Below are positions 56,507 to 64,000 of a stretch of DNA of 64,000 nt, one piece after another. The stretch's first letter is position 1. Each line of letters begins with the position of its first letter. The DNA is from Sipunculus nudus (lineage: Eukaryota > Annelida > Sipuncula > Golfingiida > Sipunculidae), in the NCBI GenBank assembly GCA_026874595.1, contig CM049311.1, forward strand, positions 68,332,453 to 68,396,452, in the 5' to 3' direction. Made by a program: the position numbers and the translations under genes. A model generated the notes under the pieces. That model saw nothing but the letters and a program-made list of their open reading frames with translations. It did no database searches and was not told the origin of the DNA.

Positions 56507-57212
56507 TACGCTCTTTATACAGCGCTTTAACTATAGGTCCACTTCCTATATGGTAAGCGCTGTTTGTTATGACCTCGTATCCTGAAATGCTACACCAGAG
56601 GGGAGCACTGTATTTTTTGTCCAATCGGATGAGACCTCGTGCTGGAAGACACGGGCAAGCGAAGAATACACGGAGCCAATCATGTTCATTTCGTTTTGAG
56701 TGACAGCTTATAGCCCCGGTAACCGTATGAACAGGCCACATGCTCAGAGAGAATTGCTGTGCTGCAGACGTGGATTACTTAGGGCCTTGGGCACAAAGGA
56801 TGCCCGGTTGGTGAGCTGTATTTCAAACGAAACATAACAACAAAGGCTGCGTGCACACCTCGCTGGCTGGTTTCAGTTCTGCAGACACCAGACACATGGC
56901 TACGCTAACACAGTCTTACTGTCAGAATCGAATCGGTCGATGATGCGAGAATGCAGAGGGAGCAATTAAAATTCGAACGTAAACTTGTCTTCAAACGGCG
57001 CTTGAAGCGCAGCTATTGGCGGAGCCAGGATGCCTTTCGCGTGTTTGTTTCTTAGCATCTGGTTGGCTGCTTGTCACAACATACGCACGTTTTGTTCAGC
57101 GGCCAACGAACCGCCATCTGGTGTCTAAATATATCATAAACGGTCAAAGCTGGCAGCGTGAAAATCAGTTGCTTCTTTAGAAGCGTAAGATTTCTGCTGC
57201 CTCAGGAGCGTA
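56507..57212 (+). mobile_element. 706-bp non-autonomous DNA element in the RNase H region
   Basis: Ends TACGCTC...GAGCGTA (7-bp inverted) and is flanked by the exact 9-bp duplication CTTTGATTT (56498-56506 and 57213-57221). Removing it together with one duplication restores an open RNase H frame across the site. A 9-bp duplication fits Mutator-like elements, but the very short inverted ends do not settle the class. The interior is non-coding and moderately GC-rich. The same right end lies at 82-257. Confidence 0.85.
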
Positions 57213-57445
57213 CTTTGATTTTGGCATTGCAACATTTTGAAGTTTATGTTACTTCATCAGTCAAGTCCCTCATTGTCTTCAGTGATCACAATCCCCTCAC
57301 GTTCATGAACAAGTTGAAGTGTAAAAATCAAAGATTGTTGAGATGGAGTTTGTTCTTACAAGATCACAACCTTGAAATCATACACATTAAAGGGAAGACA
57401 ATGTACTTGCTGATTGCTTATCGAGATGTTTATGAAATGTTGTAA
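57213..57445 (+). pseudogene. LTR element: RNase H C-terminal part
   Basis: Reads ALQHFEVYVTSS, IVFSDHNPLTFMNKLK and RLLRWSLFLQDHNLEIIHIK, the end of a Ty3-type RNase H. It stops at TAA 57443-57445, about 90 bp before the polypurine tract; nothing like an integrase follows it. Confidence 0.85.
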
Positions 57446-57534
57446 ACGAGATGTTTATGTAATGTTGTAAATAAGATGATTTTTTAGATGTTGTAAAGAT
57501 TTAGTGATTGTGATCGCACTTTCTTTTTTCTTAC

Positions 57535-57545
57535 AGGAGGGGGAT
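57535..57545 (+). promoter_or_regulatory. Polypurine tract
   Basis: AGGAGGGGGAT immediately before the 3' LTR, the plus-strand primer site of the element. Confidence 0.8.
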
Positions 57546-58305
57546 TGTTACAGATGATTGTTTTATTGTGCACACGGGTGTTCCATTTGTTGTTGACATT
57601 TAGTTCGTGAAGCACGCGTAGCTCGTGGCCAAGTGTGAACCCAGACACGGCATTCGTTTTTCTAAATGGTTCCTGGAATGCGTGTCTACTGTGTTTTATG
57701 TTAGGTTCTTTAGATTGTTCGAGAAATAGAAAGTTCTCGGCTTGAGATGAGAAGGTATAAATAGGGGTTGTGTTTTAGAGCCGAGAGAGAGGTGAGAGAA
57801 TATTCCAGCGGACACAGAAGCGTGTAAGTCAGTTTATGGGACCTATTCTGATAAGAGCGGCAATCATAGATTTTCTTCAGATTTTCTTCTGTATTTGTGA
57901 CGAATCTTATTTAGTCTTCAGTTAATTTTCGGGATTGTTACAAGAGCTTTACACTGGACTGTTATTCTCCAAGAGAATTTGTGTGAACTGTTCGTCCGGC
58001 TTATACATTTTAAAGGACTTATCGCTGTGGCAGTGGTGGTATCCAGGTACTGTCAGTTTGTTTATTTTCTGTGTGATTGTATTGATTTGTTGTTATACTA
58101 TTGTATTGATTTAGTGTATTGTATTGTTAGGGTTGTTTTAATAATAAATTATAGTTATTTGTTAACAAAATAACACTGACTTCTTTATTCATTCCCCTAG
58201 ACATTTCACGCTGCCTAGTGTTACAGAATCTGATTTTTTTTATCTCCTTGACAAAATTCATGTTCATCACGCATACGTGATTCGTTGATATTAGGTTCCG
58301 TAACA
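57546..58305 (+). repeat. 3' LTR
   Basis: 760 bp, TGTTAC...GTAACA, TATA box at 57756-57764, followed by the target duplication ACGT at 58306-58309. Confidence 0.9.
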
Positions 58306-58579
58306 ACGTAAGTACCAGGCTGTGATGTAGTCAAACCTTTAATATCCTAGTCTTGGGACAGCTGAGTTGTAAAACGTCAAGGCTATGAGATTGGGTTGTA
58401 GTTACCAGTCAAAGGTCGGTGGTTTTCTCCGGGTTCTCCAGTTTCCTCAACCCTTACCGACTACCGAGCACCAACATCCGAGCAATATGGAGAGCCTCGT
58501 CTTAGTGATTATAACTGGTTGTACAATCCAGGTAAACTAAATAAAGTAAAGTTTATAAAAAAATATCAGGGTCTGACAG

Positions 58580-59060
58580 CAAGTTGGTACAAGACGGCCT
58601 AATCCAAGTCCAAACCTTAGTCATAGCCAGCCTAGTCCCAGTTAAAGCCGGCCCAGCCCAAGTTCTAGCCAGCCGCGTCAAAGTCCAAGCTGGTCGAGTC
58701 CCAGTCAAAGCCAGCCTAGTCAAAGCCCAAGCTGGCCGAGTCCAAGTCCTAGCCACCCTAATCCAAGACCGAGCCGGCAGAGCCCAAGTCCAAGCCAGCC
58801 TAGTCCAAGTCCAAGCCAGCCGAGTCCAAGTCATAGCCAGTCTAGTCCAAGTCCAAGCCGGCAGAGCCCAAGTCCAAGCCGCCCGAGTCCAAGTCCTTGC
58901 CTTCCTCTTCCAAGTCAGAGGCCGACCTAGTCCGAGTCCTATAGAGCCTAGTCCAAGCCCATGTCCAAGCCGACAAAGTCCAAGTCCTTGCCAGCCTTTC
59001 AAAGTCCAAGCCATCAGATTCCAAGTCCAAGTCACTGAAATTCAAGCCAAAATCCACCAT
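58580..59060. repeat. Minisatellite of CCAAGTCC/AGCC units
   Basis: Imperfect 12-18-bp units of the form AGTCCAAGTCCAAGCCAGCC. Open frames on both strands (Ser-Pro-Ser-Gln or Trp-Thr-Trp repeats) are products of the repeat. A related short patch lies at 59330-59450 and another at 59670-59720. Confidence 0.8.
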
Positions 59061-59764
59061 TTTCGAGTCGGGTTTATATGAAAAGCTTGTCCATGTCAAA
59101 TCACAGTATCTGTTCCACGAATATGTGTTCGATTATGAATAAAACTGTTTTCATTCAGAAATGTGTCTTGAGATAAGAACTATCACGTATAACGTGTGAT
59201 TTAAAAGCGGTTAGAAAGTGAAAGAATTAAGAAAGTACTGGTCACTGATTTCCTTCAAATCCCTTTTCAAAGATACTTTGCATGTGCTATTTGAAGGACG
59301 AACACTGTATACGTCAGTGTTGTTGTCCACAACAAGTGTAAGTACAAGCCAGCGGGAGTCCAAGTCGGAGTACTCGAGACCCAGGAAGAGACCAAACCCG
59401 CCTTCATTTAGTCCGAGACGTTTAGAACTCGAGTCCGAGTCCAACAAAAATATTTTTGAGTAAAAACACTAAATTATCGAAAACTGATAATATCACGCGT
59501 AATGTTACTTTCGTGTTTGTTTACTTTATAACAACTCCAGAGAAAGCCCAAACACTCAGTACAGTTTGAACATGGCTTGTAATATTTACCAATACTACGC
59601 ATGTCAGCAGTCTTTATAATGTATTTTCTAATATGTACTGGGGCCGTACGAATATTTTATTCAAGGTTCCAGCTGGACTCGGCCTCCTAGTCCAGGATCA
59701 TCAAGTCCATGTTCGAATCCAGCAAGTGGATTCCACATTAGGCTGAGGCAGCCTTTGCCAGCTT
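59061..59764. other. No gene seen; scattered minisatellite-like patches
   Basis: Intronic to the GST pseudogene (between exons 4 and 5). Confidence 0.4.
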
Positions 59765-60150
59765 TTGACATAAATAACTGGTTGGTTTCATATTCGCGGG
59801 GTTAAAATGTGGCGATTTTCACCTTTTCGGTGTTTTCATTTCCATTTCCAGGGAATCCATTTTCGCGATCTCACAATACCAAAAACCTACCCCCAGAGTA
59901 TAACCATTATTATGTGAATTAATTTTATCAAATATTATTAACAAAAATATCGTACGTTGGTGGCATACAATTGGAAAGATCGGATGTTGTTAAAATTGTT
60001 GTTACCAATCTTTTAATATACACGGTCTATTTTGATTTATGTCAGCCTTTTACTTTATTGAACCTGTTATTCAAGAAGGTTTCATTTTCGCAATAATTAT
60101 TATCCCACGAATATCGTGAAATTGAATAAAAAGCAGCCACAGTAACCGAA
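59765..60150. mobile_element. Non-autonomous element, TTCGCG family, copy 2
   Basis: CTGGTTGGTTTCATATTCGC and GGGGTTAAAATG at the left and TTCATTTTCGCAATAATTAT at the right correspond to the copy at 30405-30985, with a diverged or replaced interior. Confidence 0.5.
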
Positions 60151-60326
60151 GAGCCTATATGCATTTACAAATGAAATTACGGACCAGGCTAATTTTAATA
60201 CATATAATGTAAAAGCATTTCCTAGGATAATCATTTAATAAATCTGTACGCGGAAAATCTATAAGCTGCTGTCATTTATATTTATCTGTAAGGCACGGTG
60301 ACACCTCATGACAAGACGACACTAAC

Positions 60327-60530
60327 CTTGTCAAAGATGAGCAGATACCTGGGTAGAACATTATCTCTGATGTCATGTAGTTCAACTCCAAACTCGAGGT
60401 ATGGGAATTTCTTATTGTAGTCTGCGGCTTTTTGGTTGATTCTTTGTGTGCGTGTCTGATCCATAACTGCATGGTGAACGCGGGTTTTGTTCATTTTATC
60501 TTCAATGAAACGTGACATGACTGTGAACAT
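60327..60530 (-). pseudogene. GST copy 3 exon 4
   Basis: The good acceptor TTATCATTTTCAG lies before 60530 and the donor GACAAG|GTTAGT after 60327. The end QKAADYNKKFPYLEF...VLPRYLLIFDK aligns with [15 protein letters not shown]...[11 protein letters not shown] of the intact gene with a 3-residue gap. The first ~32 residues (MFTVMSRFIEDKMNK...) have no counterpart in the intact exon, so either the exon was extended upstream or a weaker internal acceptor near 60438 is used. It belongs with exons 5 and 6 at 47 kb; exons 1-3 would lie beyond the window or are lost. Confidence 0.65.
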
Positions 60531-60886
60531 CTGAAAATGATAAATTCTGCTATAAATCCCGCGCAATAACTCAAGTTTATGGTGTTGCGGTATTATTTAC
60601 CTCCAGAGGTTACAAGATCTGATCACACCACCATTTTTCAAGTAAATTTATATCTCTCATATGTCTGATTATATGAAAGGTTAAATATCCCCCTGCAATC
60701 ACTTCTTTGGTTTAGTATGCTTTTACAAAGTTTGCCTGACATCGATCAAACAACATAACATAATTATTGATTAATTCATATCTTACATCTATCTGGACTC
60801 TTTCTGAAGATCTTAGAGGTTGAACTTATCTCGACAGACATGAGTTTCAAATATTTACAAGATCTCAGCCAATCAACAGCCGGTAA

Positions 60887-60945
<59 letters not shown>

Positions 60946-61626
60946 CAGTAATCTAATCTCCATTCTTGGTATAAAATTGCTTTATTTGTTTCCTTGTTTT
61001 TATCTGGGCTGTGTTCTTTACTCCTTGTTATCCTTGTAACGCACTGTTATAATGTTCTCTTCATTTGCAATGTTGATGTAGAAAACAATTAACAATTTGT
61101 TTATTAGCTCATAATTTTGTGAACAATCAACTTCATAAGTCAGATTTACTGGCACCAATGAACATTGTACAAGCTTTAGAATTTAACTGCCCTTACCATC
61201 ACCATTATCACCCTAATACTGAGACAATGCACCTTTTCCAAGCGACAGTATTTTTGTCATCACTAGCATCACACAAACTCTTCCGTATAATTTTTTATTA
61301 GATGGCGTGAGAAATTTGGCGTCTTTCAGGATAGTGCAAAGCAAAAATAAGTGGCCCATGGGCCATGATGTTCAGCTGAGGTTAATATGTTTCTATTATC
61401 GATGGTATGATCTGGTGAAAACAATTTGTTATGGTTTCAGAATAACATGGAGATTTTCCCAAAACCTCCATGGATGTTGTGTTAGCTAGAATGTTCGAGG
61501 CCTACTGTAGCCCTGCCTGGGCTTTAGCGTATTGATGTTTACTGCTAAAATGCTTCAAATGAAACTTGGTTCAATGTACCGATAGACGCGACGTAAATCA
61601 GTTCTAGCTCTTATCACTAAAGCCCT
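60531..61626. other. No gene recognised
   Basis: Holds the (AT)n at about 60889-60941. GST exons 1-3 for copy 3 were looked for here and not found. Confidence 0.45.
60889..60941. repeat. (AT)n microsatellite
   Basis: About 26 AT units. Confidence 0.95.
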
Positions 61627-61725
61627 GTAAAGTCCGTATGGCGAATCCCTGATATTTGCATATTAGGGCGTCACAAGGCTCCTGACGATTCCCTCGCATT
61701 TGCATATCAGGCCGCCTGGTCTCCT
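61627..61725. repeat. Two-unit ~50-bp tandem duplication
   Basis: GCGAATCCCTGATATTTGCA is repeated as ATTCCCTCGCATTTGCATAT about 50 bp on, each followed by CAGG or AGGGC and a GGCTCCTG or GGTCTCCTG phrase. Confidence 0.45.
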
Positions 61726-62084
61726 GTGAATGGCATCTTTGCTATGAGGAGGCTAACAGCATCCCATAGGTAATAGACAGCTCAACCCGCTTGGTAAAAT
61801 TCGCACTGAAATCATGCATGTTTTAGAAAGTCCATACATGGACCTTCGTGTCCTATGATATATCTCTGCTGTCCGAACATACGGTCCATGGGCAAATATA
61901 AGTGTATTGTAGACAATGTCGCATCGATTTTGTACTGTGTATTTGTTAGTGTTCAAGTTACACATGAAAGTGTTGCCACTGTTGAGTTGCCAACACGCTG
62001 AACGTCGTGATTGTTTCGTTTAGCCGGTACATGAATAACAGCTTGACTGCGTTCGTCGCGTGTGGAGCTGAATATCTCACGCTG

Positions 62085-62184
62085 ATTGGCTGAGCTGGAG
62101 ACACATTTTAAACCGGCCGGCTGTGATAAGAAATGGTCTGATAAACGGTGAACACTGACTCACTGAGGCTGAGGGTTTTATATA
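62085..62184 (+). promoter_or_regulatory. Possible promoter: inverted CCAAT box and TATA box
   Basis: ATTGG at 62085-62089 (in CTGATTGGCTGAG) and TATATA at 62179-62184, 90 bp apart, in a locally GC-richer stretch. About 280 bp downstream ATG at 62463-62465 is followed at once by a strong donor GTAAGT. This arrangement would suit a first exon of a rightward gene leaving the window. No protein evidence. Confidence 0.3.
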
Positions 62185-62465
62185 GTGTTACAAATCTTGC
62201 CGTACTCAAATAGCCGAGAACCTAAACATATTAAGACTGATAAAATGGGAATATATATATATAACAAGCTTGAAGCCCACAATAGGTGGTTACTGAATTA
62301 ACCATGTTGGTTTTTTGAAAAAAAAAAAGATTCTGGGAAAGACCACTATAATTACTCCTTACGTCATTGGGAAAGACCTTAGTTCAGCGAGGCGGTGATG
62401 TGTGGCGCTGACTGTCCGGCACGGCCCAAGTTTACCAGTCGATGAAATAAGAGGGTCAGAGAATG

Positions 62466-64000
62466 GTAAGTAGTTATGTAAGTTGCCGCGTGGTAGCAGT
62501 ACCGAAACTAAGGGCGACACAGTGAGAGCCGTTTGATATCTCTGTCAGAGCCATTTCTTTGACTGGGCCAGTCTAGGCCTACTGGATACAATTCGTGCAT
62601 ATCTGACTCTCTGCGTAAGAAAGACGTTTCTGGGTCCAACAGTTTTGATTTATGATCTTGACTTTCGTCGTGTTAAAACAACGTTTTTTCCTATAGCTCA
62701 CAGAATATCGGCCTCAGTAACTTAATTTTAGGTTGCCAAGGACATTTATCCAGGACCTCCCTGAATATAACGTTTGAAGATTCTCTGCCACTTGGATACA
62801 ATTTGTATCCCGTCTTACTCTCTCGGTGCTCAAAGTCATGTTTCCAGTCCGTAATAGTATAAATCATAAATGGCACCCCTGATGGTGATACCGAGTCCTT
62901 TTCTGTACAAATAAAAACCGATGACTTTTATTTTTGTGATATTGAATCTTTTGCACCAAACCTAGATTTACAATACGTTGTTTTAACCGCCCTAGTCTCA
63001 TATCGCTAAAGCACTGCTTATTTTAGCGAGTTTATGTAGGTAAATTCAGTCCCGGGGTTGAGAGCGTGCTTTACTACTGAGTCAACAAGGAAGTGAGGGT
63101 TCGAACCAGGCAGATGTCTATCCAGGCGGGACTCCAGAGTCTTAAAATAATCGGAAAGGTATCGCGGAGCTCTGCTTTCTTGTATCAAGCTGACTTGAGC
63201 TTTATTGAGGGCGCTGGTAGACATGCCTTTCTGGCCCTGAAAAGACAAGTACGGGCATTCTCTGCTGGAAGATCTGATGGCTGGCCAGTGTTTAAACTAG
63301 TTGCTGGCTATCTCAGGTACACACCTGTGTAGCGCTGGGGTCATTGTTTTGAGTGGCCCTCGTACCTGACAGGAAGCCATTAGACTGACAAACATCATTA
63401 GAAAGCCCACAAGAAAACTACAGGACACTTTTAAAGACAAGGTCAATTACTCTACCAAGAAAATTCCAAACAAAAGGAGTTTGCCAAGTTTTGCCTACAG
63501 CTGCCGGGTACAAAGCCAGGGGCGCATTCAGGATTTCAGAAAGTTAGTGGTCTATCATTTCGGACAATTAACCAAGACCGTTTTTTAGCAAGTACACAAA
63601 TGAATATACATATAAAGTATATATTTATAAAGTATATTATAGTATATTATGGTAAATTATGTTATATATACGCGCGTATGCTTTATTGTTTTTGTTAAGA
63701 GAACAGCTCAATTCCGTCAGTTTCTTTCATATAGATGTAAAGATGCAGTCGGTAAATTGACCTGTTTCACAAATTAAAAGTAGCAACTTTAGGGCTCTTT
63801 TTTTCTAAACATTATTCTCGTTATTAATTCCAGTCTCCCGCGGCTAATAAAGACTATGATTAGAACAAGCCTACGCAACTGCGTCTCAACTTACGTGTTA
63901 AGATCTTCCAATAATTGAAATTTATAAAGCGATTCCAAACGAATCAGAATGCCTGGTTTTATGTGATTTTATTTTTTTACTTGTCCTCAAGCAAGTGGTG
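62466..64000. other. Window end, no gene recognised
   Basis: Near 63096 GGGTTCGAACC resembles a tRNA B box, but no matching A box, anticodon stem or acceptor stem is found. The remaining frames are short and overlap on both strands. Confidence 0.4.

Larger units (their letters stand above)
47544..58305 (+). mobile_element. Full-span Ty3-type LTR retrotransposon, Gmr1-like gene order
   Basis: 5' LTR 47544-48335, primer-binding site 48342-48359, gag-side frame 48358-48798, protease end about 53800-53960, integrase 54200-55346, reverse transcriptase about 55500-56450, RNase H 56454-57445 (interrupted), polypurine tract 57535-57545, 3' LTR 57546-58305. Integrase stands before reverse transcriptase, opposite to ordinary Ty3/gypsy and like Gmr1-type elements, while the reverse transcriptase motifs are Ty3-type. 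It is dead: stops, frame shifts, a deletion in the integrase core, a changed catalytic Y-x-D-D, and three or more insertions. The insert lies in the intron between exons 4 and 5 of the GST pseudogene. Confidence 0.88.

Noticed and set aside
56507-57212. Helitron insertion (hairpin GCTTCTTTAGAAGC near the right end)
   Set aside because: Helitrons make no target duplication; here an exact 9-bp duplication is present.
58584-59081. Long open frames on both strands with Ser-Pro or Trp-Thr repeats
   Set aside because: Produced by a CCAAGT/AGCC minisatellite; no start context, splice sites or conserved domain.
63050-63120. tRNA gene or tRNA-derived SINE
   Set aside because: A B-box-like GGTTCGAACC is present, but no A box at the right distance and no cloverleaf could be drawn.

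Overview
This is animal nuclear DNA: AT-rich and intron-rich, crowded with (AT)n microsatellites and with LINE, LTR and DNA transposon remnants. The host genes and repeat families suggest a mollusc, most likely a bivalve. This is inferred from a mollusc-like alpha-type glutathione S-transferase (GST), a small secreted Reeler-domain protein and the repeat content; no species marker was found.

Host genes. (1) A five-exon plus-strand gene (6014-15048) encodes a 199-aa secreted Reeler-domain protein; every splice junction can be read and the frame closes. (2) A six-exon minus-strand gene (32773 down to 17044) encodes a complete 219-aa alpha-like cytosolic GST. The two genes are tail to tail, about 2 kb apart. 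(3) A second GST first exon lies at 43766-43855 (minus), either an alternative first exon of gene 2 or the remnant of a tandem copy. (4) Exons 4, 5 and 6 of a further GST copy lie at 60530-60327, 47480-47356 and 47044-46907 (minus). Its exon 5 has lost the AG acceptor and 10 bp over the conserved T-x-A-D motif, and a 10.8-kb LTR retrotransposon sits in the intron just upstream, so this copy is a pseudogene.

Mobile DNA. The largest element (47544-58305) is a Ty3-type LTR retrotransposon with 4-bp target duplications. Its integrase lies before the reverse transcriptase, as in Gmr1-type elements. It carries nested insertions: a minus-strand CR1-like LINE, which itself holds a plus-strand LINE fragment and a DNA element, and a 706-bp element with an exact 9-bp target duplication inside RNase H. 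A solo LTR of the same family lies at 2510-3283. A second solo LTR (3541-4806) carries a CRE and TATA box upstream of the Reeler gene. A Tigger/pogo remnant (33334-35183) is followed by a nearly full CR1-like LINE (about 35700-40926) whose ORF1 has a PHD finger and an SGNH esterase. That LINE's 3' tail holds a 240-bp retroposed segment with a 17-bp target duplication. Rex1-like, L1-like, hAT and other LINE pieces fill the introns.

Most unusual: GST intron 3 ends in a roughly 1-kb, 38-bp-period minisatellite that has copied the intron 3/exon 4 boundary, giving about 26 acceptor-like sites in a row before the real one. No CRISPR array, rRNA gene or convincing tRNA gene was found.
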